Source: an uncultured Hyphomonas sp. (GTDB lineage Bacteria > Pseudomonadota > Alphaproteobacteria > Caulobacterales > Hyphomonadaceae). Taken from it: a stretch of 64,000 bases of DNA. Shown here in pieces: positions 1 through 9,548 of the stretch; position 1 is the stretch's first letter; each line of letters starts with the position of its first letter. Position numbers and translations under genes: made by a program. The DNA lies in the NCBI RefSeq assembly GCF_963678875.1, contig NZ_OY787456.1, forward strand, positions 434,001 to 498,000. Reading direction: 5' to 3'. The notes under the pieces are model-generated. The model saw only the letters and a program-made list of their open reading frames with translations. It was not told where the DNA came from and ran no database searches.

Positions 1-449
1 AGAGTTTTGATTTGCAGCTCGAAGCATTCAGGAAAATCCGTCGGCACGTTGTCTGGAAGAGTCTCGGCAGGAATTTTTAATAGGAAATGTTTGCCTTCAT
101 ATCCAAACTCTTGTGAGGATTCTGGATGCTTCTCACTTTCTTCGTACGACGTGTAATAGGAATCAATAATGTCATCGATAACGACAACGGTTTGTGGGTA
201 GAAAACAACAATCCGCACACCGATTAAATCTTGAATTTGCTCAAATGGATCCTTATATTTTGCTGATCCATCTTCAAGTTCTTTTGTGGCTTTACCTAGG
301 AAGCTTTCTACTGATTTTGCTCGTGCTGATACTCGGTCGATGAACTTGGTTGTGAGAAATTTTCCAGCAACATGTTCTCGCAAAAGATTAGTGCACGGAA
401 CGAGGTAATTGTCGTGGAGATCCGAATACCTTAGCTCCAGATTGGTCAT
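1..449 (-). CDS. RelA/SpoT-domain protein (partial, runs off the window edge)
   Basis: An open frame on the minus strand starts at the ATG at 449 and runs off the window at base 1, giving 149 complete codons. Visible RelA/SpoT (p)ppGpp synthetase-fold landmarks are RVSARAKSVESFLGKATKE near residue 39, DLIGVRIVVFYPQ near 74 (cf. the DLxGxRI motif with its metal-binding Asp), GYEGKH near 117 (cf. GYxSxH) and FELQIKT near 143 (cf. the EIQIRT motif with catalytic Glu). Asp and Glu are both kept. Its ATG overlaps the stop of the upstream gene by one base (TGATG), so the two genes are translationally coupled. Codon and base usage is AT-richer than the chromosomal genes nearby. The family makes (p)ppGpp-like alarmones or, in toxic members, pyrophosphorylates nucleotides or tRNA; which applies here cannot be told from half a gene. 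Confidence 0.75.
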   Translation of the reverse strand, partial: MTNLELRYSDLHDNYLVPCTNLLREHVAGKFLTTKFIDRVSARAKSVESFLGKATKELEDGSAKYKDPFEQIQDLIGVRIVVFYPQTVVVIDDIIDSYYTSYEESEKHPESSQEFGYEGKHFLLKIPAETLPDNVPTDFPECFELQIKT

Positions 450-1495
450 CACATCGCCCCATTAGCTCTGGTTTTTTGAACTTTGGAGTTGATGATTCTG
501 CCGCGTGTGGTGATCTCCGTTTCATCTCCTACTTCTTTTTCGTGTACAACTTCCTCATAATCCTGGACTTCAGCAGTGATCATGACTCCAGTGTGAAGCA
601 GTTTGGATTGGTAGCGGAATGATGACTTGAAGTAGTCTACGTTTAGCTCAAAGGTCTCCGCCATCGCGTGCGGACCCAGTTTTTTTTCCACCGCATTGAT
701 GAATTCGTCAGGGAGATTCAACAAACCAAGAAGTTCGCTTGGCGTGTGTTTTTGGCCGCCAAAGTTTTGAAGTGTTCTGGCTGCTGCTGCTAGTAGCATC
801 TTGTCTTCGAGGTCGTCTGTAGAGTTGTAGACTTCCCTCAGTGCAGTGGCGAAACGTTCACTACCCGCTTGGGGTGTTACAGCCAGTTCACACGCCAGAA
901 AATCTTCGATCCAGTATCTGGAGCTTGGGCTTTTTGTATCATTGACCTGCTTGTCCACGGCCGTGCCGCTCCTTCGAGTAGAGGTAGGACTCAGGCGATG
1001 AAAGACGACTGCTTTATAGGAATTTCGATTCTTCATAAAAAGCTTGTCAACAAAAGAGACTGTTAGCTTGCCGTCTTGGTCGTCAGCCATGATCCCTTCG
1101 TCGGCAGGGAAGCGTGAAATCATGATTTTTGAATGGCCACTTTCCACTCCTCCAATGACAAACAGTAGTCCGGGGCCAGTCACTCCATTTGTAAAATTCA
1201 GCAGACGTAGCGCCAGTTTGTGAACAACCTCTCCCCTTTCGGGTTCCGAAGGTGCCTCTAGGATATCGATTAATGTTTGGCGAACATCGTTGTACTGATC
1301 ACCAGTCTCGCTCTTTCGAAAAATTACTTCAATTTTGCATTCGTTAGCGGACTTGTCGAAAACCCCGCTCAGAATTGCATATAAGTCGCCAGAAAGCGGG
1401 ACGGGTGTGCCAATCGGAGGACTTTCTTCCTCGTCGTCGGTTGGCTTAACCAGGTACGAGTGAATGAATGTTATTCCATCAGAATGATCCACCAT
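449..1495 (-). CDS. NdpA-like (37-kDa nucleoid-associated protein-like) protein, function unknown
   Basis: A 348-residue soluble protein, first gene of a two-gene operon with the RelA/SpoT-domain gene (TGATG overlap). No signal peptide or membrane segment is seen. The central part (about residues 105-165: GLLFVIGG, then SFVDKLFMKNRNSYKAVVFH) followed by a helical segment (YWIEDFLACELAVTP) resembles the layout of the NdpA/YejK nucleoid-associated family. A KwaB-like DUF4868 protein is an alternative. I see no catalytic motif. The AT-rich composition and position next to a broken uvrB tail suggest horizontal acquisition. The coupling with an alarmone-synthetase fold suggests a sensor or regulator for that enzyme, but this is inference. 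Family assignment is weak; that the gene is real is well supported by its length, acidic soluble composition and coupling. Confidence 0.55.
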   Translation of the reverse strand: MVDHSDGITFIHSYLVKPTDDEEESPPIGTPVPLSGDLYAILSGVFDKSANECKIEVIFRKSETGDQYNDVRQTLIDILEAPSEPERGEVVHKLALRLLNFTNGVTGPGLLFVIGGVESGHSKIMISRFPADEGIMADDQDGKLTVSFVDKLFMKNRNSYKAVVFHRLSPTSTRRSGTAVDKQVNDTKSPSSRYWIEDFLACELAVTPQAGSERFATALREVYNSTDDLEDKMLLAAAARTLQNFGGQKHTPSELLGLLNLPDEFINAVEKKLGPHAMAETFELNVDYFKSSFRYQSKLLHTGVMITAEVQDYEEVVHEKEVGDETEITTRGRIINSKVQKTRANGAM

Positions 1496-1532
1496 GCCTC
1501 AAAGTGCCTCCAGCAATCGTGTTAGAAGCTAT

Positions 1533-1658
1533 TCAAGACAGCCCCAGCTCTTCCTCCCGTCGCCGCTTCACCTCGTCCCGCAGGCGGGCCGCTTCTTCGA
1601 ACGCCAGGTTCGCGGCGGCTTTGCGCATCTGCTTTTCGAGGTCGGCGACCACAGCCTT
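1533..1658 (-). pseudogene. Remnant of the uvrB 3' end (UVR domain only)
   Basis: Read on the minus strand this segment encodes KAVVADLEKQMRKAAANL followed by AFEEAARLRDEVKRRREEEL and GLS-stop. It matches the last 40 residues of the intact UvrB at 2256-4472 (KAVIADLEKQMREAAANL..., ending DEDLGLIQ) with only a few substitutions. The frame upstream is closed by a TAA at 1708-1710 and has no start codon, so it is not a gene. It lies in the same orientation as uvrB about 0.7 kb away, with the lipoprotein gene between the two tails. The divergence suggests it came from a related but different genome rather than a fresh duplication. Confidence 0.85.
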
Positions 1659-1706
1659 GTTATCTAGCCGTAATTCTCCCGCAGGTGGCAAGGATTTTCT
1701 TGTCTG

Positions 1707-2183
1707 TTAGTTCTGGTTCTGCGAAACGAGGACCATGATCATGCGGCCCTTGCCCATGGCGGAATTGGTGCAGCCCTGGCGCCGGCCCGCCTTCTCCCTG
1801 AGGGCGGTCGAGCCCTTGGAGACGCATTTGAAGACCCAGTCGCGTTTCACGCCATAGCGCTGCATCGCTTTGAGGCCAGCTTTCATGCCCGGCTTTTTCA
1901 TCTGGGCCTTCGGGCGGGTGCCGTCGGTGAGGTTGAAGCCGATGCTGGCGGAGATATAGGGGATGCCCGTTCTGGAGGGCGTGCCCTGGGAGATGTCGAG
2001 CGTGACGCCGTCGCCAAGGTCACAGCGCCAGGCGCCGTTTTTCATGCCGCACTGGCCGGCGCCGGCCTGTTTGGTCGCATAGGTGATCTCGGTGCCGAAA
2101 TCAGTGAGCGGCTGGGCCGCGCCTGAACAGGCAGAGAGCAGAAGGGCGGCCGGAACCGCGAGCTTGATAGCGATGTGTTTCAT
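1707..2183 (-). CDS. Small predicted lipoprotein, function unknown
   Basis: A 158-residue protein with a lipoprotein signal peptide: MKHIAIKLAVPAALLLSAC with a classic LSAC lipobox placing the acylated Cys at residue 19. The mature part has four further Cys (in GQCGMKNGAWRCDLG, KCVSKG and GCTNSAMG), probably two disulfides, and many Lys/Gly. I do not recognise a family. The gene follows uvrB on the same strand, 72 bases beyond its stop, and lies between the intact uvrB end and the decayed uvrB tail. GC content is like that of the core genes, unlike the islet next door. Likely anchored in the inner or outer membrane facing the periplasm. Confidence 0.7.
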   Translation of the reverse strand: MKHIAIKLAVPAALLLSACSGAAQPLTDFGTEITYATKQAGAGQCGMKNGAWRCDLGDGVTLDISQGTPSRTGIPYISASIGFNLTDGTRPKAQMKKPGMKAGLKAMQRYGVKRDWVFKCVSKGSTALREKAGRRQGCTNSAMGKGRMIMVLVSQNQN

Positions 2184-2255
2184 GTGTCCCCTCGTGAAGT
2201 CTGGTGGTTGAGCTGTGTCAGCCGGGCTGGCCGGATCATTCGGCCCCGGATGGGT

Positions 2256-4472
<2,217 letters not shown>

Positions 4473-4512
4473 GCCCCGAGATATGGAGCGGGGGAGGGAG
4501 CGTGTCTAGGGT

Positions 4513-4527
4513 GTTCTTGTTGTGTTC
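4513..4527. promoter_or_regulatory. SOS (LexA) box GTTC-N7-GTTC for uvrB
   Basis: GTTC at 4513-4516, a 7-base spacer (TTGTTGT) and GTTC at 4524-4527 exactly match the alphaproteobacterial LexA operator GTTC-N7-GTTC. It lies 41-55 bases upstream of the uvrB ATG (minus strand). uvrB is a usual member of alphaproteobacterial SOS regulons. Confidence 0.8.
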
Positions 4528-4561
4528 GATTTTTGATTGACTCACAGCTTTTATTGTAGTT

Positions 4562-4576
4562 GTTCTTATTTTGTTC
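4562..4576. promoter_or_regulatory. Second SOS (LexA) box GTTC-N7-GTTC, on the methyltransferase side
   Basis: GTTC at 4562-4565, spacer TTATTTT and GTTC at 4573-4576 form a second exact match, 35 bases from the first. It is followed by an AT-rich palindrome CTATATATAG at 4603-4612 that could be the -10 region of the methyltransferase promoter. The box is 66 bases upstream of the proposed methyltransferase start at 4642. It may control the methyltransferase, or it may strengthen uvrB repression. Confidence 0.65.
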
Positions 4577-4641
4577 ACTTCGCGGATTTGCATTCGAGGC
4601 TACTATATATAGCTGCTTCTCTATCAGGGGGTCACAAGATA

Positions 4642-5631
4642 TTGGGACAATTCAAGCTACCGCTTCGGGATGGTCTTACGTCCATCGAATTGTGCGCTGG
4701 TGCTGGCGGACAAGCCCTTGGCTTGGAGCAAGCAGGCTATGCGCACGAGGCGCTGGTAGAAATTGATCCCCATTGTTGCAACACATTGCGGGCTAACCGT
4801 CCTGAGTGGAACGTGATCGAAGATGATCTGCGCGTTTTTAAGGAGCGTGCTGCAGATTTCCGCGGCGTTGATCTGGTTGCTGGAGGCCTGCCTTGCCCGC
4901 CTTTTTCTGTCGCTGGAAAACAGTTGGGCGATAAGGATGAGCGCAATCTGTTTCCCGATGCGATCGACATAATCGATGCTATCCGGCCGCAAGCTGTGAT
5001 GATTGAAAATGTCCGTGGTTTTCTTGACGCTGTTTTTGAAGACTATCGGAATGGTCTAAAAAAGCAGCTCTCCAAACTTGGGTACACGACTGATTGGCGC
5101 TTGTTGAACGCTTCGCATTTCGGCGTTCCGCAACTGCGTCCGCGTGTTGCTATCGTGGCAATCCGATCTGATCGGGCAGATCAGTTTGATTGGCCTGAAG
5201 AGAAGCTAGTTGAGCCCCCAAATGTTGGTGAAGCGCTGTATGAAATGATGGCGTCCAACGGTTGGAAAGGGGCAAAAGCATGGGCCAAGCAAGCGAACGG
5301 CATTGCTCCAACGATTGTCGGCGGGTCGAAGAAACACGGTGGTCCAGATCTCGGTCCCACTCGTGCCCGTAAAGCTTGGGAGATGCTTGGCGTGAATGGG
5401 AAAACCGTCGCTGAAGAGCCGCCTGAGGCTGGCTTTAACGGCATGCCCAGACTCACTGTGCCGATGGTGGCGAGAATTCAAGGATTTCCTGATGACTGGC
5501 ATTTCACGGGCCGCAAAACAAACGCCTACCGGCAGGTTGGCAATGCGTTTCCGCCACCTGTGGCTTGTGCCGTGGCGAATTCAATATCGTTGGCGGTCAA
5601 ATCTAGGCCCGTGTTCGCGAAAGCGTCCTAG
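4642..5631 (+). CDS. DNA cytosine-5 methyltransferase (type II modification enzyme)
   Basis: Methylates a cytosine at C5 in a specific DNA site, protecting it from a partner nuclease. Motifs in order: I (SIELCAGAGGQALGLEQAG, AdoMet binding), IV (GLPCPPFSVAG with the catalytic PCP Cys), VI (ENVRGF), VIII (QLRPRVAIVAIR), a target-recognition region, then IX/X (RIQGFPDDW and RQVGNAFPPPVA). The open frame extends to an ATG at 4537, but that stretch contains the second SOS box and a TATA-like palindrome and its residues do not look like a protein. I place the start at TTG 4642, behind AGGGGG at 4626-4631. It converges with the HNH gene (stops overlap by four bases). AT-richer than uvrB, hence probably acquired. 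Confidence 0.9.
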   Translation: MGQFKLPLRDGLTSIELCAGAGGQALGLEQAGYAHEALVEIDPHCCNTLRANRPEWNVIEDDLRVFKERAADFRGVDLVAGGLPCPPFSVAGKQLGDKDERNLFPDAIDIIDAIRPQAVMIENVRGFLDAVFEDYRNGLKKQLSKLGYTTDWRLLNASHFGVPQLRPRVAIVAIRSDRADQFDWPEEKLVEPPNVGEALYEMMASNGWKGAKAWAKQANGIAPTIVGGSKKHGGPDLGPTRARKAWEMLGVNGKTVAEEPPEAGFNGMPRLTVPMVARIQGFPDDWHFTGRKTNAYRQVGNAFPPPVACAVANSISLAVKSRPVFAKAS

Positions 5632-6404
5632 GTATTCCGCCCCCTGTTTTCATATTCTTTGATCAGACGAACGTGGTCTGCAGGAAGCTCACGCCAGTTT
5701 TTGAGTGCGTAGTATGATTGCATGCCCTTCTCATCAGCTTTCTTGGAAACCTCAATAATCAATCCGATGGGCTCATAGCGTAGTTCTCGGAGTCTCTTTC
5801 TCCATTCTAGCTGTTGATCTTTTGCGTTGGCCACAAACTCAATGGCGTACGATGGCACGGGATTAGGCATGTGCATTTTTAGAAATTGTGCAATCCGCTC
5901 GTGCACGGATTCAATGTTTATAACCTGACTCATCTCATCTGCGTCGAAGGTTGCAAAGAAGTCCCGTTTTCCTCGGTTACAGGCCTCACATATTGCCCAC
6001 AGATTGTCCTGTTCAGTTGGGCCTCCCCAGCTATGAGGGATTTTGTGGTCGACTTGGAGTTTGATTCCATCATCTTGAATGGTTTTGCCGCACATTTGGC
6101 ATCTACCATGAGCAACATGCAGAATCGCCGCTCTTAATTTTTCGGAAATTTGACCAGAATCTGGTGCGGGAGCCTCCTTTCTGTTGCCAAGAGTATAAAC
6201 AGATATTCCGTCTTCCACTGTCCGAATTAGTTCATAAACTTTGCGGATCTCCCGGACGCGGCGATTAAAATGTTCCTGATCATCCGCTGTCTCGCCTAGC
6301 ATTTCTCGCATTTGCCGCATGCTGAGGCCAGTTTTGTGCTTTTTTAGCAAAGCTAACGCACGAGCTGCCACATGTCCCAAACTAGGTTCATTTTCTTCGG
6401 TCAT
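5628..6404 (-). CDS. HNH endonuclease, probable restriction partner of the cytosine methyltransferase
   Basis: A 258-residue protein with an N-terminal helical, winged-helix-like part (residues 1-75) and a zinc-finger HNH nuclease domain: CQMC (Cys102, Cys105), VDHKIPHSWGG (Asp119-His120, His124), then CEAC (Cys139, Cys142). The C-terminal 100 residues are unassigned and may hold DNA specificity. Flanked by a cytosine methyltransferase (convergent) and vsr (divergent), it is most likely the restriction enzyme of the module. I chose MTEENEP at 6404 as start; an upstream ATG at 6482 would run into vsr and give residues unlike the rest. No Shine-Dalgarno precedes 6404, but a TATCAT -10 element sits at the spacing expected for a leaderless transcript. 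Confidence 0.85.
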   Translation of the reverse strand: MTEENEPSLGHVAARALALLKKHKTGLSMRQMREMLGETADDQEHFNRRVREIRKVYELIRTVEDGISVYTLGNRKEAPAPDSGQISEKLRAAILHVAHGRCQMCGKTIQDDGIKLQVDHKIPHSWGGPTEQDNLWAICEACNRGKRDFFATFDADEMSQVINIESVHERIAQFLKMHMPNPVPSYAIEFVANAKDQQLEWRKRLRELRYEPIGLIIEVSKKADEKGMQSYYALKNWRELPADHVRLIKEYENRGRNT

Positions 6405-6444
6405 GATAAGATGATAAGCAAAATCGTTTAAGTAGATCTTATCA
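6404..6444. promoter_or_regulatory. Divergent promoter region with inverted repeat between HNH and vsr genes
   Basis: The two start codons are only 40 bases apart. A perfect 9-base inverted repeat, TGATAAGAT at 6404-6412 and ATCTTATCA at 6436-6444, abuts both starts, and TGATAAG is repeated directly at 6412-6418. Neither gene has a Shine-Dalgarno. On the minus strand TATCAT (6416-6411) would be a -10 element for a transcript starting at the HNH ATG. The symmetry suggests an operator for joint control of the pair. Confidence 0.5.
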
Positions 6445-6849
6445 ATGGATAAACTTTCCCCGATCCAGCGCAGTGAAAACATGCGGAGAATTCGCAGTCA
6501 GGATATGAAGCCGGAAATGACGGTTCGGCGATTGCTGCACCGCATGGGTTACCGGTATCGTCTGCATAAAAAGGGTTTGCTGGGAAAACCCGATATCGTT
6601 TTTGGTCCGCGTAAGGCGGTTATCTTTGTGCACGGGTGTTTCTGGCATCAGCATGACTGCCTGGATGGCCACCGGCCCAAGTCCAACACCGGCTATTGGG
6701 ATGATAAGCTCCGCCGGAATGTCGAACGGGATGCGAGAGTGCAGGATGAGCTGGAAGAAATGGGCTGGCGGGTTCTTGTGGTCTGGGAATGTGAAACAAA
6801 GCGCCCTGAAGACCTTGAGAAGCGGCTGAAAGACTTTCTTGATCCTTGA
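6445..6849 (+). CDS. vsr: Very short patch repair endonuclease Vsr
   Basis: Vsr nicks next to T in T:G mismatches that arise when 5-methylcytosine deaminates, starting very short patch repair. The 134-residue length and motifs fit: RSENMRRIRSQDMKPEM near the N terminus (family signature RSxNMxxIxxxdTKPE), KPDIVFGPRKAVIFVHGCFWH with the catalytic Asp at residue 50, and DDKLRRNVERD before WRVLVVWECE. It belongs with the cytosine methyltransferase upstream, whose deamination products it would repair. It is transcribed divergently from the HNH gene across a 40-base region. Confidence 0.95.
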   Translation: MDKLSPIQRSENMRRIRSQDMKPEMTVRRLLHRMGYRYRLHKKGLLGKPDIVFGPRKAVIFVHGCFWHQHDCLDGHRPKSNTGYWDDKLRRNVERDARVQDELEEMGWRVLVVWECETKRPEDLEKRLKDFLDP

Positions 6850-6878
6850 TGGCCGGGAAAATCATAAGAGGAAACACC

Positions 6879-7316
6879 ATGACCATACTCACCGAAGCCC
6901 GCATTGCCAATGTCCGCAACCACATGGCGCTGGAGGTCACGCATGATTGGGATGCGGTGATTGCGACGTTTGAGCATCCGCGCTACGAGATGCATGGCGG
7001 CGGGCAGGTGTTCGATGGGGAGGCGGCGGTGCGGCGCTATTTCGAGCTCTCGCGCACGCCGTTCCCGGACCAGGACAATGAGATCATCTCCATCGCCGTC
7101 GATGAGGCCACCGACACGCTCCTGGTCGAGTTCTGGCTGACCGGCACGCATACCGGGCCGCTGCGCGTGGGCGACAGGGTGATCGAGCCGACGGGGCGGA
7201 GCTTCCGGGTGCGGATGGCGGCGACGTTCGAGTTCGCGCCGGGCAGCGACCGTATCATCTGCGAGCGGCCTTATTTCGATCAGGGCGCCGTGCTGCGCGC
7301 GCTGGATCTGGCCTGA
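6879..7316 (+). CDS. SnoaL-like / NTF2-fold protein
   Basis: A 145-residue protein of the NTF2-like superfamily (SnoaL-like polyketide-cyclase type): HDWDAVIATFEHPRYEMH, an FDGEAAVRRYFELSRTPFPD segment and a C-terminal ERPYFDQGAVLRAL. Such small cone-shaped barrels include isomerases, cyclases and proteins of unknown role; no substrate can be inferred. Start chosen at ATG 6879 because AAGAGGA lies 7-13 bases upstream and because MTILTEARI begins the conserved fold; a frame from 6846 overlaps the end of vsr. GC-rich third positions show it belongs to the core genome, so the restriction-modification islet ends near 6850. Confidence 0.8.
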   Translation: MTILTEARIANVRNHMALEVTHDWDAVIATFEHPRYEMHGGGQVFDGEAAVRRYFELSRTPFPDQDNEIISIAVDEATDTLLVEFWLTGTHTGPLRVGDRVIEPTGRSFRVRMAATFEFAPGSDRIICERPYFDQGAVLRALDLA

Positions 7317-7320
7317 CAGC

Positions 7321-8832
7321 TCAGACCACGCCGAACAGGTTTTCCAGCGCGAAGAAGATGCCGGCGGCCAGCGTGGCGGAGGCTGGCACCGTGATCACCC
7401 AGGCAGCGACGACCGTGTTCACATGCGCGCGGCGGACGAGCTTGCGGGCGGCGCGGCGGCGCTGCACCCCGGCATACTGCGTCTTGGCCGCGTTCGGCGC
7501 ATAGGCGTGGATGTAGCGCAGGCGCGTGCGCGAGTTCGCCGTAAACCATTCCCGGAAGAAGCCCACCCCGAACACAGCGCCCACGGCGATGTGCGTGGAG
7601 GAGACCGGCAGGCCGAGCCAGCTGGCGATGATCACGGTCACGGCGGCGGCGAGCGCGACGCAGAAGGCGCGCATCGGGTTCAGCTTGGTGATCGACTGGC
7701 CGACCATGCGGATCAGTTTCGGCCCGAACAGGACGAGGCCGAAGGAGATGCCCGCGGCACCGATCAGCATCACCCAGATCGGGATGTGGACCTTGGAGGC
7801 GACTTCGCCGGCCTCGACCGCGTGCACGATGGCGGCCAGCGGGCCGATGGCGTTGGCCACGTCGTTTGCACCATGCGCGAAGGAGAGCAGGGCGGCGGAG
7901 AAGATCAGCGGCCACACGAAGAGCTGGCGCAGCGACTGGTTGCGGTTGGGCATGCCGCGCGACTGGCGCTTGATCAGTGGGTGGGTGAGCAGCCAGGCGA
8001 GCAGGGCGATGCCGGCGCCGATCATCAGCGCATGCGGCATGTCGATGGAGATCAGCTTCTTCACGCCCTTCAGCGCCATATAGGTGCCGAAGGCGCCGGC
8101 CATGACGGCGATCAGCACGGGCACCCAGCGGCGCGCGGCAGCGATCTTGTCTTCGCGGTAGATGATGAAGATCTTGATGAAGGCCAGCACGCTGGCCGCG
8201 ATGATGCCGCCGAGGACGGGCGAGATCACCCAGCTGGCGGCGATGGAGCCCATGGTCGGCCAGTCCACCGCGCCGAAGCCGGCCGCGGCGATGCCCGATC
8301 CCATCACGCCGCCGACGACGGCATGCGTGGTCGAGACCGGCGCGTTCAGCACGGTGGCCAGGTTCACCCACAGGGCCGAGGAGATGAGGGCGGCCATCAT
8401 CAGCCAGACGAAGGTCTCGGTCGTCGCCACGGTGGAGGGGTCGATGATGCCTTTGGAAATGGTGGAGACGACGTCCCCGCCCGCCAGCAGGGCGCCGGCG
8501 CTTTCGCAGATGGCGGCAATGACGAGCGCGCCGCCAATGGTCAGCGCCTTGGAGCCGACCGCCGGGCCGACATTGTTGGCCACGTCATTGGCGCCGATAT
8601 TGAGGGCCATATAGCCGCCGATGGCAGCCGCGGCGATGATCAGGAGGCCATTGTCCTGTCCGCCCATGAGGGCGCCGCCGATGACGACGATGGCTGCGAG
8701 GAACAGGAAGGCGAGACCGGGGGCGACGACGCTGCGCGCGGTGGCCTGGACAGCCGCTTCCGCCTTGCCGATCTTGGCAAGGTCCTTGTCCAGGGTTTCC
8801 TTGACGAGTGTCGGATCCTTGCCTTCAGCCAT
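7321..8832 (-). CDS. pit: PiT-family inorganic phosphate transporter
   Basis: A 503-residue inner-membrane symporter with many hydrophobic segments and the duplicated PiT signature: NIGANDVANNVGPAVGSKAL in the N-terminal half and HGANDVANAIGPLAAI in the C-terminal half. The family moves metal-phosphate with H+ (or Na+). A soluble N-terminal stretch of about 35 residues precedes the first membrane segment, and a cytoplasmic loop rich in Arg/Lys divides the halves. There is no DUF47 (PhoU-like) partner gene next to it, which many alphaproteobacterial pit genes have. A Pho box stands 86-103 bases upstream of the start, suggesting PhoB control. Confidence 0.92.
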   Translation of the reverse strand: MAEGKDPTLVKETLDKDLAKIGKAEAAVQATARSVVAPGLAFLFLAAIVVIGGALMGGQDNGLLIIAAAAIGGYMALNIGANDVANNVGPAVGSKALTIGGALVIAAICESAGALLAGGDVVSTISKGIIDPSTVATTETFVWLMMAALISSALWVNLATVLNAPVSTTHAVVGGVMGSGIAAAGFGAVDWPTMGSIAASWVISPVLGGIIAASVLAFIKIFIIYREDKIAAARRWVPVLIAVMAGAFGTYMALKGVKKLISIDMPHALMIGAGIALLAWLLTHPLIKRQSRGMPNRNQSLRQLFVWPLIFSAALLSFAHGANDVANAIGPLAAIVHAVEAGEVASKVHIPIWVMLIGAAGISFGLVLFGPKLIRMVGQSITKLNPMRAFCVALAAAVTVIIASWLGLPVSSTHIAVGAVFGVGFFREWFTANSRTRLRYIHAYAPNAAKTQYAGVQRRRAARKLVRRAHVNTVVAAWVITVPASATLAAGIFFALENLFGVV

Positions 8833-8917
8833 GAGAGCCCCTTCGCTAGCAGGCGATGAGCCGCATCAGCCGCATGCCGCGGGAATTTTCAACCGGTTTC
8901 GAAAGTTCAGGCTGCAG

Positions 8918-8935
8918 ATGTCACAAGTCTGTCAT
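8918..8935 (+). promoter_or_regulatory. Pho box (PhoB site) upstream of pit
   Basis: ATGTCAC-AAGT-CTGTCAT consists of two 7-base half-sites at an 11-base period, one substitution from the PhoB consensus CTGTCAT-N4-CTGTCAC/T. The repeats read on the plus strand, opposite to pit transcription. In Sinorhizobium the low-affinity pit genes are repressed by PhoB (family knowledge); the reversed orientation here fits repression better than activation. Confidence 0.65.
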
Positions 8936-8940
8936 GAAAG

Positions 8941-9375
8941 TCACGAGTTGAGCGCGAAGATCATGGCCTGGAAATTCCGTCCGATCATGCTGGCGCGGTC
9001 GTAGAAGAAGTCCGCTGCGGCGGGATTCGGCATCAGCTCGTCCACGGTCTGGCGGAACAGGCCCAGCCAGCGCTCGAAATGGGCCTCGCTGATGCGGTCG
9101 GACAGGCGCAGGTGCGGCGGCATCGGGCGGCCATTATAGCGCCGCGTGCCGAGCGCGATGGCTGACCAGAAATCCTTCAGCTTCGCCAGGTGCGGGTCCC
9201 AGTCCTCGCCCAGCGCGCCCTGGAAGATGGGGCCGAGCAGGTCGTCCTCCCGCACGCGGGCATAGAAGGTGTCGACCATCTGCGAGACCAGCGCCTCATC
9301 GATGCCGAGGGCGGCCGCATTGCGCTCCATCGCAGCCTTGCGTTCTTCGCCGGAGCGGCGGAGGGCGTCTGTCAT
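8941..9375 (-). CDS. Group III truncated hemoglobin
   Basis: A 144-residue 2/2 globin. Family landmarks are LVSQMVDTFYARVREDDLLG (B-helix Tyr and Phe), W-D-PHLAKLKDFWSA, YNGRPMPPHLRL with the proximal His, and HFERWLGLFRQTVDEL. These motifs are typical of group III (Campylobacter Ctb-like) globins, thought to act in oxygen or NO chemistry; a heme ligand role is expected but physiology is not shown. The start is ATG 9375; the frame is open up to 9612 but the additional residues are the shadow of the small membrane-protein gene. It lies 20 bases downstream of that gene, in an apparent operon. Confidence 0.88.
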   Translation of the reverse strand: MTDALRRSGEERKAAMERNAAALGIDEALVSQMVDTFYARVREDDLLGPIFQGALGEDWDPHLAKLKDFWSAIALGTRRYNGRPMPPHLRLSDRISEAHFERWLGLFRQTVDELMPNPAAADFFYDRASMIGRNFQAMIFALNS

Positions 9376-9395
9376 GGCAGGTGTCTGTTCCGCTT

Positions 9396-9548
9396 CTATT
9401 CCTTTGGCGGCTCGACCTGCGGCGGCGTCACCGGCGCGCTGAACGCCTTGCGCACGACCCAGGCCGTAATGCCCACCATGATCACGACCAGGCAGCCAAA
9501 CCCGATCAGGGCGTAGATTGCCAGATTGTCGACCGTCAGATTCCCCAT
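9396..9548 (-). CDS. Small single-pass membrane protein, function unknown
   Basis: A 50-residue protein, MGNLTVDNLAIYALIGFGCL..., with one transmembrane helix (about residues 10-34), then a basic residue pair and a Pro-rich tail ending VEPPKE. The start at 9548 is preceded by a strong AGGAGG on the minus strand, so translation is well supported despite the size. It forms an operon with the truncated hemoglobin gene 20 bases downstream. A membrane anchor or partner for the globin is conceivable; no family is recognised. Confidence 0.7.
   Translation of the reverse strand: MGNLTVDNLAIYALIGFGCLVVIMVGITAWVVRKAFSAPVTPPQVEPPKE

Noticed and set aside
7423..8859. A 478-codon plus-strand frame opposite pit
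   Set aside because: Residue composition is that of a GC-rich antisense shadow; pit motifs on the other strand are clear.
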